Below are positions 17,061-24,553 of a stretch of DNA of 64,000 bases, piece by piece. The notes under the pieces were generated by a model, which was not told the DNA's origin, searched no databases, and saw only the letters and a program-made list of their open reading frames with translations. Every line of letters begins with the position of its first letter. Within the stretch, counting starts at the first letter, position 1. A program made the position numbers and the translations under genes. This stretch comes from Betaproteobacteria bacterium (GTDB taxonomy: Bacteria; Pseudomonadota; Gammaproteobacteria; Burkholderiales; Casimicrobiaceae). The stretch spans positions 124,001 through 188,000 of the forward strand of contig JADJWJ010000021.1 in NCBI GenBank assembly GCA_016716425.1. The letters are read 5' to 3'.

Positions 17061-19547
17061 ATGGACCGCTCCGGCACCGGCCGCCTCGCCGTCTTCGCGG
17101 TCGCGTTCGCGCTGCTGGTCAACGAGATCATGATCAGCGCGATCTTCAACGTCGTGATCGGCGCGCAGAACGCGCTCGTCGCCATCTCGGTCGCGATGCT
17201 GGGACTCGCCGCCAGCGGCATCGTCGCGTACGTGTCGCCGGCGTTCGCGGCGGCGCGCCTGACCGAGGCGCGCATCGTGGTGCTGCTCGCAGCCACCGCG
17301 CTCGCCACGGTCGTCTGCACGGTCGCGATCATGGCGCTGCCGATCAACCACGGCGACTTCTCGTACGCGCCGAGTGTGGCGGCCAACGCGTGGAAGCTCG
17401 CGGCCTACGTCGCGGCGGTCGTCCCGTTCTTCGTCGGCGGCCTGACGATCGCGTGCGTGTTCACGAAGTGGCCGGAGCGCATCGGGACGCTGTACTTCTG
17501 GGACCTGGCGGGCGCGGCGCTGGGCTGCATGGCGGCGGTGGCGCTGATGGCGCCGCTGTCCGCACCGCGCGCGATCGTCTGGGCGAGCCTGCCGGCGGCG
17601 GCGCTCGCGCTCGTCCACCTCGCGCGGCGAGGGCGCGTGGCGGCCGCGGCGCTGGTCGTCGTCCCGTACGCGCTGCTGGAGGCGGCGGTCGGGGCGGGCG
17701 TCCCGCTCTACTCGGTGAAGTCGTTCAACACGCTGGGCGAGGTCGACAACCCGTCGTACCGGTCGTTTCGCGCCACGCCGCAGGACCTCGACTTCGAGGA
17801 GTGGGCGCTCGATGCGTGGACGATCGTGCGCCGCGAATCGATCCCGCAGCAGTGGGAGCGCTTCCGCGGCTGGGGACTGTCGAAGCGCTACGACGGGCCG
17901 GTGCCGCGGATGCGGCTCGTCAACTACAACCTGCGCTTCTCGACCTACGTCACCGAGTTCGACGGTGACCTCGGCAAGCTCTCGGCGTACCTCGACGCCG
18001 ATCTGATCGCGCTGCACTACGCGATCGGCCGCACGTACCCGCGCGTGCTCAACATCGGGGCGGGCGGCGGGCGCGAGGTGCTGAACGCGCTCAACCACGG
18101 TTCGACCGACATCACGGCGGTCGACATCTCGCGCGCGACGATCGACCGGCTGATGAAGGGCGACTTCGCCGAGTTCTCCGGCCGCCTGTACGAGCGGCCG
18201 GGCGTCACCGCGGTGGCCGACGAGGGGCGCAGCTTCGTCCGCCGCAGCGGCCGCACGTACGATCTCCTCGACTTCACGATCGTCGGCGGCACCAACATCG
18301 AGAAGCTCGACGTGATGAAGGTCGAGGACCTGTTCACCGTCGAGGCGCTGGAGACGTACCTCGCGCACCTCGCGCCGGACGGCGTGTTCTCGTACGTGAT
18401 GTACAACACGAGCGCGGACCTCGTGGCCGCCGCCGCGAAGCAGCCGTTCGTCGCGAACCTGCCGTACATCCCGGCGCTGAAGACGCTCACCGGACTGCGG
18501 ACGGTGCTGGAGCGGATGCAGCCGGGCACCCGGTTCGAGGATCACGTGCTGATCGCCGGGCTCTCCGGCGTGATGGCGAAGGGCTACGATCTCGTGCACA
18601 TCTTCGTCAGCCGGTCGCCGTTTACGCCGGAGGAGCGCGCGCGCTTCGAGCGCAGGGTCGCCGACCTCGGCTTCGTCCCGCTCTACCCGGCGGGCGGCGG
18701 CGCGAACCTGTACGACGCCATCGTCCGCGCGCCCGACCTGCCGGCGCTCGAGCGCACGCTGCCGTTCAACATCCGGCCGGCGACCGACGACCGCCCGTTC
18801 CACTACGCGTTCGCGTGGCACGCGGTGCCGTCGGCGGCGGCGTTCGCCGCGCTGCTGTGGCACAACCCGATCACCTCCACCGGGCTCGTGTTCGCGGCGA
18901 TCGCGGTCCTGTTCCTCGCGGGGCCGCTCGTCGTCTGGCGCCGCCGCGAGCCGGCGGCCGCGCGCACGGTGCGCATCGCGCCGCTTCTCGCGTACTTCGC
19001 CTGCATCGGCGCCGGCTACATGATGATCGAGATGGCGGTGCTGCTGAAGCTGCAGCTGTATCTAGGCAAGCCGACGTACTCGCTGTCGGTGGGCCTGTTC
19101 TCGTTTCTGCTGGCGAGCGGCATCGGCAGCGTGCTCACCAACCGGTTCCGCGCCGCGCCGCCCGCGCGTGTGGCAGCGTGGGCCGTCGCGGCGATCGTCG
19201 TCTACGGCGTCGCGTTCACCGCATCGTGGCCCGTGGTGTTCGAGCGGACGATCGAGTTCTCCGACGCCGGCCGCATCGCGACCGCGGTGCTCGTGATCTC
19301 CCCGCTCGCGCTGCCGATGGGATTCCTGTTCCCGCTGGGCATGCGCCTCGCGACGTCGGCGTCGGGGAGCCTCGTGCCGTGGCTGTGGGCGATCAACGGC
19401 TGCCTGTCGATCGTCGGCATCTTCGGCGGCCGCATCGTCGGGCTGTTCGCCGGCTTCCGCGCGACACTCGTCGTCGGCCTCGTGCTGTACGTGTTTACCG
19501 CCGCCTGCGCGTGGCTCTACGCGCGCCGGCGACGCGCCGCGGTGTAA
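17061..19547 (+). CDS. Large polytopic membrane protein with central spermine-synthase-like domain
   Basis: The 828-residue protein has about six N-terminal membrane helices (to ~220) and a soluble middle (about 230-590) with a SAM-type Rossmann motif VLNIGAGGGREVLNAL, ITAVDISRATIDRL and DLLDFTIVGG. A second set of about six to seven helices follows (590-828). This helix-enzyme-helix layout differs from the N-terminal-helix layout of the gene at 5516. No substrate can be assigned. It lies between two DUF5989 genes, so it may belong to the same envelope module. ATG 17061 is preferred; GTG 17052 is possible. Confidence 0.82.
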   Translation: MDRSGTGRLAVFAVAFALLVNEIMISAIFNVVIGAQNALVAISVAMLGLAASGIVAYVSPAFAAARLTEARIVVLLAATALATVVCTVAIMALPINHGDFSYAPSVAANAWKLAAYVAAVVPFFVGGLTIACVFTKWPERIGTLYFWDLAGAALGCMAAVALMAPLSAPRAIVWASLPAAALALVHLARRGRVAAAALVVVPYALLEAAVGAGVPLYSVKSFNTLGEVDNPSYRSFRATPQDLDFEEWALDAWTIVRRESIPQQWERFRGWGLSKRYDGPVPRMRLVNYNLRFSTYVTEFDGDLGKLSAYLDADLIALHYAIGRTYPRVLNIGAGGGREVLNALNHGSTDITAVDISRATIDRLMKGDFAEFSGRLYERPGVTAVADEGRSFVRRSGRTYDLLDFTIVGGTNIEKLDVMKVEDLFTVEALETYLAHLAPDGVFSYVMYNTSADLVAAAAKQPFVANLPYIPALKTLTGLRTVLERMQPGTRFEDHVLIAGLSGVMAKGYDLVHIFVSRSPFTPEERARFERRVADLGFVPLYPAGGGANLYDAIVRAPDLPALERTLPFNIRPATDDRPFHYAFAWHAVPSAAAFAALLWHNPITSTGLVFAAIAVLFLAGPLVVWRRREPAAARTVRIAPLLAYFACIGAGYMMIEMAVLLKLQLYLGKPTYSLSVGLFSFLLASGIGSVLTNRFRAAPPARVAAWAVAAIVVYGVAFTASWPVVFERTIEFSDAGRIATAVLVISPLALPMGFLFPLGMRLATSASGSLVPWLWAINGCLSIVGIFGGRIVGLFAGFRATLVVGLVLYVFTAACAWLYARRRRAAV

Positions 19548-19574
19548 CATCGGCAGCGACGAAGCCGCCGCGCC

Positions 19575-19727
19575 ATGCTCGACCTCCTGACCGACCTCTG
19601 GGCGTACATGCGCGCCCGCAAGAAGTTCTGGCTGACGCCGATCATCGTGCTGCTGGTGCTGCTCGGCGCGCTGCTGGTCCTCGGGCAGGGCTCCGCGCTC
19701 GCGCCGCTCATCTACACGCTGTTCTAG
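19575..19727 (+). CDS. DUF5989 family single-pass membrane miniprotein
   Basis: A 50-residue protein with MLDLLTDLWAYMRARKKFWL, a hydrophobic helix (about 21-36) and the signature end GQGSALAPLIYTLF, a clear DUF5989 match. Members usually sit beside SxtJ and a carbamoyltransferase; here those two genes face it from the other strand across a terminator palindrome. The function is unknown; a small membrane partner of SxtJ is a reasonable guess. Confidence 0.88.
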   Translation: MLDLLTDLWAYMRARKKFWLTPIIVLLVLLGALLVLGQGSALAPLIYTLF

Positions 19728-19780
19728 CCGCGAACACCGAGCCTGGCTCGGTTTTCCGAGCCAGGCTCGGTGTTCGCGGC
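19727..19780. terminator. Perfect 25-bp inverted repeat with TTTT loop between convergent genes
   Basis: The left arm (19727-19751) and right arm (19756-19780) are exact reverse complements, with TTTT (plus strand) or AAAA (minus strand) as loop. It lies between the DUF5989 stop and the SxtJ stop, so it can serve both strands. There is no U-tract after the stem, so rho-independent activity is uncertain. A related but imperfect element lies at 46576. Confidence 0.75.
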
Positions 19781-19791
19781 GCCGTTGCGTG

Positions 19792-20196
19792 TCAGAACGG
19801 CTTTTCCATCGCCTTCGGGTCGTCGCTGTGCGCGCTTGCCACGCGGTAGGTAGCGGCGTCCGGGTCGAACCGGCGCTCGATCGGCAGCTTGCGCATGAGG
19901 CGCAGCAGCAGCCCGAGCGGCAGCACGAGCAGGAAGAAGAGCAGCGTCAGCAGGATCCGCGTGTTGACGAATCCGAGCGCGTGGCCGATGCGCAGCCACA
20001 CGCGCTCGACCGGCGCCAGCGCCGCGGGCGCCACGGCCGCCAGCGCGAGCAGCGCGCCGGACACCGCGAGCGGCCACCACGGGATCGGCCGCGAGAAGAG
20101 CCACGGCAGCAGCAGGCAGAACACGACGGGGACCGCGACCGCCAGCACGGCGGCGAAGCGGCGCAATTCGCGGGGCGAGCGGGGCGGCGCGTCCAT
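19792..20196 (-). CDS. SxtJ-family membrane protein
   Basis: A 134-residue protein with three or four hydrophobic segments and the conserved middle APVERVWLRIGHALGFVNTR, which marks the SxtJ family found next to SxtI/NodU-like carbamoyltransferases. It ends with a short polar tail containing DPDAATYR. The start ATG 20196 follows the junction repeat by one base. The upstream gene on the strand is the carbamoyltransferase, giving the standard carbamoyltransferase-SxtJ-DUF5989 trio, although the DUF5989 gene is on the other strand. Role probably accessory to O-carbamoylation. Confidence 0.85.
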   Translation of the reverse strand: MDAPPRSPRELRRFAAVLAVAVPVVFCLLLPWLFSRPIPWWPLAVSGALLALAAVAPAALAPVERVWLRIGHALGFVNTRILLTLLFFLLVLPLGLLLRLMRKLPIERRFDPDAATYRVASAHSDDPKAMEKPF

Positions 20197-20197
20197 G

Positions 20198-20467
20198 TCA
20201 GTCGCGAAGGGCCGTCCCGAGCGACTGACCTGCCCCCGCGGGGGGCAGCGAGCGCCGCGAGCGTGGGGGTTCAATGACCGAGTCGCGAAGGGCCGTCCCG
20301 AGCGACTGACCTGCCCCCGCGGGGGGCAGCGAGCGCCGCGAGCGTGGGGGTTCAATGACCGAGTCGCGAAGGGCCGTCCGAGCGGGGGGGCGGCCGCGGC
20401 GCGAGCTCCGGCCTTCGCCCGCGCGCGCGGGCGGCTCGGTGTGCAGCGAGCGTGGGGGCTGTTTCAT
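20198..20467 (-). repeat. Junction repeat, 2.3 tandem 81-bp copies, forming an 89-codon mini-ORF
   Basis: Units begin at 20201, 20282 and (partial) 20363 on the plus strand, period 81 bp. Read on the minus strand the frame opens at ATG 20467, two bases after the carbamoyltransferase stop, repeats EPPRSRRSLPPAGAGQSLG in phase, and ends one base before the SxtJ ATG. The palindrome at 20197-20229 has arms GTCAGTCGC and GCGACTGAC. The in-phase duplication has kept the mini-ORF open. Confidence 0.85.
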
Positions 20468-20468
20468 C

Positions 20469-22307
20469 CTAGTCGAGCGCGAACTCGGCCTGCCAGCTCT
20501 CGTCCTTCGCCACCGGGGCCTGCGCTGCCTTGCGCATGACGAAGTTGCCGACGACGAGCCGGTCCATCTCCGTGCGCATGAAGCAGCGGAACGCCTCCTC
20601 GGGCGTGCGCACGATCGGTTCGCCGCGCACGTTGAACGACGTGTTGATGAGCGCCGCGCACCCGGTCCGCGCGCGGAACGCCTCGATGAGCGCGTGGTAG
20701 CGCGGGTTGCCGGCCGCGGTCACCGTCTGGATGCGCGCCGAGTGGTCGACGTGCGTGATCGCCGGCAGCGTCGAGCGCGGCTGGTTCAGCTTCGCGATGC
20801 CGAACGCGGTCGCGTCGCCGGGGTCGGCGATCCGCAGTTCCCGGCGCACCGGCGCCACCAGCAGCATGTACGGACTCGCGCGGTCGAGCTCGAAGTAGTC
20901 GCCGACGTGCGTCTCCAGCACCGACGGCGCGAACGGCCGGAACGACTCGCGGTACTTGATCTTGAGGTTCATCGTCCGCTGCATCCCGGGGTTGCGCGGG
21001 TCCCCGAGGATCGAGCGGTTCCCCAGCGCGCGCGGCCCGAACTCCATGCGGCCCTGGAACCAGCCGACGACCTCGCCGGCGGCGAGCGCGGCGGCGGTCT
21101 CGGCGACGAGCGTCGCGTCGTCGCGCTCGTCGTACACGGCGCCCGCGGCGTCGAGCTGCGCGCGGATCGCGTCCGGCCCGAAGGCCGGCCCCAGGTACGA
21201 GCCGGCCATGGCGTCCGGCAGCACCGGCGTGCGCTCGTGGCCCAGGTGGCCGTGCCACGCGGCGAGCGCCGCCCCCACCGCGCTGCCCGCGTCGCCGGCG
21301 GCCGGCTGGATCCACAGGTCGTCGAACGGCCCATCCCGCAGGAGCCGCCCGTTGGCCACGCAGTTCAGCGCGACGCCGCCGGCGAGGCACAGGCGGCGCA
21401 TGCCGGTCTCGGCGGCGACCGTGCGCGCGAGCCGCAACACGATGTCCTCGGTCACGTCCTGGATCGAGCGCGCGACGTCCATGTGCCGCTGCGTCAGCTC
21501 GGATTCCGCGGTGCGCGCGGGGCCTTCGAACAGCGCGTCGAAACGCGCGTTGGTCATCCTGAGGCCGGTGGCGAAGTCGAAGTAGCGCATGTCGAGCCGG
21601 AACGTGCCGTCCGGCTTCACGTCGATGAGGTGCTCGCGGATGCGCTGCGCATAGCGCGGCTCGCCATAGGGGGCCAGGCCCATCAGCTTGTACTCGCCGG
21701 AGTTGACCCGGAAGCCGCAGTAGTAGGTGAACGCCGAGTACAGGAGGCCGAGCGAGTGCGGAAAGTCGATCTCCCAGTGCGGCGCGATCCGGTTCCCGCG
21801 GCCGGTCCACACGGACGTCGTCGCCCACTCGCCGACGCCGTCGAGGCACAGGATCGCGGCCTCGGCGAACGGCGACGGGTAGAACGCCGCCGCCGCGTGC
21901 GCCTCGTGGTGCGCGGTGAACAGCAGCGGCGGCCGCGGCGCGTCCGCGCCGCCGGCGAGCGCCGCGAGCTCGCGCTGCAACAGCGCCTTGAGGTAGAGCT
22001 TCTCCTTCAGCCACACCGGCATCGCGCGCACGAACGACGCGAGCCCGCGCGGGGCGAAGGCGAGGTAGGTCTCGAGCAGCCGCTCGAACTTGACGAGCGG
22101 CTTGTCGTAGAAGACCACGTGGTCGATGCCGGAAAGCGCGGTCCCGGCCTCGTCGAGGCACCAGGAGAGCGCCTGCGCCGGAAAGCGCGCGTCGTGCTTG
22201 CGCCGCGAGAAGCGCTCTTCCTGCGCGGCCGCCGCGATGCGGCCGTCCTCGACCAGCGCGGCGGCGCTGTCGTGGTAGAACGCCGAAATGCCGAGGATGC
22301 GCGTCAT
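20469..22307 (-). CDS. Carbamoyltransferase (NodU/CmcH/SxtI family)
   Basis: These enzymes make carbamoyl-adenylate from carbamoyl phosphate and ATP in the N-terminal ASKHA-like domain and move the carbamoyl group to a hydroxyl in the C-terminal domain. The 612-residue protein is full length. It has ILGISAFYHDSAAALVEDG and EERFSRRKHD at the start, metal-site histidines in FTAHHEAHAAAAFYPSPF, and the C-terminal block GRMEFGPRALGNRSILGDPR followed by YRESFRPFAPSVL. Context of SGNH, SxtJ and polysaccharide export genes suggests O-carbamoylation of a surface glycan rather than of a small metabolite. Confidence 0.93.
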   Translation of the reverse strand: MTRILGISAFYHDSAAALVEDGRIAAAAQEERFSRRKHDARFPAQALSWCLDEAGTALSGIDHVVFYDKPLVKFERLLETYLAFAPRGLASFVRAMPVWLKEKLYLKALLQRELAALAGGADAPRPPLLFTAHHEAHAAAAFYPSPFAEAAILCLDGVGEWATTSVWTGRGNRIAPHWEIDFPHSLGLLYSAFTYYCGFRVNSGEYKLMGLAPYGEPRYAQRIREHLIDVKPDGTFRLDMRYFDFATGLRMTNARFDALFEGPARTAESELTQRHMDVARSIQDVTEDIVLRLARTVAAETGMRRLCLAGGVALNCVANGRLLRDGPFDDLWIQPAAGDAGSAVGAALAAWHGHLGHERTPVLPDAMAGSYLGPAFGPDAIRAQLDAAGAVYDERDDATLVAETAAALAAGEVVGWFQGRMEFGPRALGNRSILGDPRNPGMQRTMNLKIKYRESFRPFAPSVLETHVGDYFELDRASPYMLLVAPVRRELRIADPGDATAFGIAKLNQPRSTLPAITHVDHSARIQTVTAAGNPRYHALIEAFRARTGCAALINTSFNVRGEPIVRTPEEAFRCFMRTEMDRLVVGNFVMRKAAQAPVAKDESWQAEFALD

Positions 22308-22359
22308 CGGGGTCCCGGCCGGTTCCGGTCCGCGCGCCGCGCGCGCGCCGGACCGCCCG

Positions 22360-23499
22360 CTACTGGCGCACCTGCGCCAGCGCCTGCGGCGACAGCGCGT
22401 AGCAGGAGGGGACGAGTTCGTCGTCCGGCTCGAGAATCGCCGGGAACGCGATGCCCGGCAGCACCTGCACGGCGAAGATCTCGTTCACGCCCGACGTGAA
22501 CTTGAGCGCCGCCTCGATCTTGCCCAGCGACAGGTTGAGCACCTGCACGCCGCAGAAGCGCTCGGACTCCGGCAGGCGCTCGGTCAGCGGCAGCCCGCCG
22601 AAGACGTTGCTCTCGCGCACGCGCGAGAGGCCGACGAACGCGAAGTGCTGGTGAAAGTCGAGTCCGCGCGTGAAGCCGTTCAGGTCGGCGAACGTCGTCG
22701 CCGTGCCGGTGTCGCGGTCGACCACCGCCATCGTGCCGCGGCCCGAGTCCAGCACCCACAGCCGGTTCGCGTACCACCGCGGCGAGTGCGGCATGGAGAG
22801 CCCGCTGGTGACGATCCGGCCCGACGGCACCTCCATCACGAGACCGGACGTCGCCTTGGTCGGTCGCCAGCCGGACGGCTCGTCGCTGGTCGCGAACGCC
22901 GTCACGAAGCCGGGGCGCCCGTCGACCATGGCGAGCCCGTTCAGATGGCAGCGGTCGTCGGCCGACAGTCCCTTGACGAACGGCGGGCGCCAGCGCGGCT
23001 CGAAGCTGTGCGGCGGCCGGCGCGTGCACAGGCACGAGAACCGCGTGTTGACGAACCACAGCTCGTCGCCGGCGTACGCCATCTCGTGGATCTGGATGTC
23101 GCCGGTCACGTAGTCGCTGCGCGGCACGTAGCATGCGTCGTACTGCGCATCCTTCACCTCCGGCGGCGGCAGCCGCGGGATGAGCGCCGGCATGTTGAAC
23201 AGATCGTGGATGCGCGCGACCGAGCCGACCGCGATGCTGCGCGCGTTCGCCGCGATGCCCATCGCGCGATCGAACGCGACGAAGTGCACGTTGAGGCCGT
23301 TGCCTGCCGCGCGAAGGATGAACACCTTGCCGGTGTCGTACGTCGAGACCAGCAGCGAGATCCGGTTCTCGCGCAGCACGCGCGCGAAGTCGCCGATCAC
23401 CTCGATCGTCGGGACCGTGTGGGCTTCCGCTGGCGCGGTGTCGGCAGAGGGCGCGCCGGCGGCTGGCGTGGCAGGCGTCTGGGGTTCGGTGTCGGTCAT
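22360..23499 (-). CDS. TIGR03032-family protein (beta-propeller-like, unknown function)
   Basis: The 379-residue protein starts with a Pro/Ala-rich 25-residue tail. The conserved TIGR03032 body follows: LLVSTYDTGKVFILRA, MGIAANARSIAVGS, IHEMAYAGDELWFVNTRFSCLC and SMPHSPRWYANRLWVLDSGR. The repeated sheet-like blocks suggest a beta-propeller. Members occur with sulfotransferase or glycan genes, but no reaction is known. It sits between the Wzm-type permease and the carbamoyltransferase on the same strand. Confidence 0.85.
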   Translation of the reverse strand: MTDTEPQTPATPAAGAPSADTAPAEAHTVPTIEVIGDFARVLRENRISLLVSTYDTGKVFILRAAGNGLNVHFVAFDRAMGIAANARSIAVGSVARIHDLFNMPALIPRLPPPEVKDAQYDACYVPRSDYVTGDIQIHEMAYAGDELWFVNTRFSCLCTRRPPHSFEPRWRPPFVKGLSADDRCHLNGLAMVDGRPGFVTAFATSDEPSGWRPTKATSGLVMEVPSGRIVTSGLSMPHSPRWYANRLWVLDSGRGTMAVVDRDTGTATTFADLNGFTRGLDFHQHFAFVGLSRVRESNVFGGLPLTERLPESERFCGVQVLNLSLGKIEAALKFTSGVNEIFAVQVLPGIAFPAILEPDDELVPSCYALSPQALAQVRQ

Positions 23500-23597
23500 C
23501 GGGCAGTGGCCGCGCGCCGCGCGGGGCAGAAGGTGCGCTCGGGCAAGCCGCGATTTTGCCACACGCGCCGCGGGCGCCGCCGCCGCGGGTCGCGCCG

Positions 23598-24455
23598 CTA
23601 CAGCACGTCGGCAAAGCCGCGCCGCGTCCGCTGGAACCCGTAGAAGCCGAGCCACGCGACCGCGAGCGCGAGCGCCCACAGCGCCGCGAGCGCGCGCAAG
23701 TCCGGCCACGCGCCGTGGATCAGGCAGCCGCGGACCATCTCGATGAACAGCGCGAGGGGGTTGACCGCGATCAGCCACCGCCAGCCCTCGGGCACCGCCG
23801 ACGCCGGGTAGAACACCGGGCTCAGGAAGAGCAGCGTCAGCGCGAGGAAGCCGACGAGTTGCGAGAGGTCGCGCAGGTAGACGCCGAGCGCCGCGAACGC
23901 GTAGGTGAAGCCCAGCGCGAACAGCGCGAGCGGCGCGACGACGAGCGGCAGCGCCAGCACCTGCGCCGGCAGCGCGCCGGTGCGCACGACGACGGCGCCG
24001 GCAATCAGCAGCACGCCGACCGCGAGGTGGAAGGCCGCCACCACCAGCGCCGACCACGGCAGCAGCTGCAGCGGAAATACGACGCGCTTGACGAGGTTGC
24101 GGTGGTCGACGACCAGCGTGGGCGCGCGCGTCACGCACTCGGCGAAGAACCCGTGGACCACCATGCCCGCGTAGACCAGCAGCGCGAAGCCGGCACGGTC
24201 GGTGACCGGTCCGTCCCAGCGCATGCCGAACACGACGCTGAACACGAACGTGTAGATCGCGAGCAGCAGCAGCGGGTTGACGACCGCCCAGCCGAAGCCC
24301 AGCAGCGAGCCGCGGTAGCGGCCCGAGATCTCGCGCCGCGCGAACTGCCAGAGCAGGCTGCCGTGGTCGACCACCGTCGCGAACAGCGCGCGCGGCGAGA
24401 CGGGGAAGCGCGCGGCGCTCGCCGGCGTACCTTCGCGCTGCGCGCTCCGGCTCAT
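23598..24455 (-). CDS. ABC-2 type polysaccharide export permease (Wzm-like)
   Basis: A 285-residue inner-membrane protein with six hydrophobic helices (about 60-280) and the family segments REISGRYRGSLLGFGWAVVN near residue 42 and FLSPVFYPASAVPEGWR near 205. It would pair with the ATPase at 26632 to export lipid-linked O-antigen-like polysaccharide. The N-terminus MSRSAQREGTPAS is written by the repeat element that lies across its start. ATG 24455 overlaps the stop of the preceding mini-ORF (ATGA). The ATPase partner is divergent, not in the same transcript. Confidence 0.93.
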   Translation of the reverse strand: MSRSAQREGTPASAARFPVSPRALFATVVDHGSLLWQFARREISGRYRGSLLGFGWAVVNPLLLLAIYTFVFSVVFGMRWDGPVTDRAGFALLVYAGMVVHGFFAECVTRAPTLVVDHRNLVKRVVFPLQLLPWSALVVAAFHLAVGVLLIAGAVVVRTGALPAQVLALPLVVAPLALFALGFTYAFAALGVYLRDLSQLVGFLALTLLFLSPVFYPASAVPEGWRWLIAVNPLALFIEMVRGCLIHGAWPDLRALAALWALALAVAWLGFYGFQRTRRGFADVL

Positions 24456-24553
24456 CGGACGCCTCGGCCGTCGGGGCGGCCCTTCGGCCGGATCGGGCCA
24501 CCTTCGCGCTGCGCGCTCCGGTGTTCGCCCTCGGGGCGGCCCTTCGGGCTCAC
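24452..24553 (-). repeat. Junction repeat (PKGRPEG subtype) forming a 33-residue coupling mini-ORF
   Basis: GTG 24553 overlaps the GT2 stop as GTGA. The frame VSPKGRPEGEHRSAQREGGP ... GRGVR ends at TGA 24452-24454, which overlaps the permease ATG as ATGA. It contains two copies of the core TCGGGGCGGCCCTTC (plus strand, 24471-24485 and 24531-24545), each flanked by a short stem (CGGCC/GGCCG and GCCC/GGGC). Thus two four-base overlaps link three frames in a row. Confidence 0.82.
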
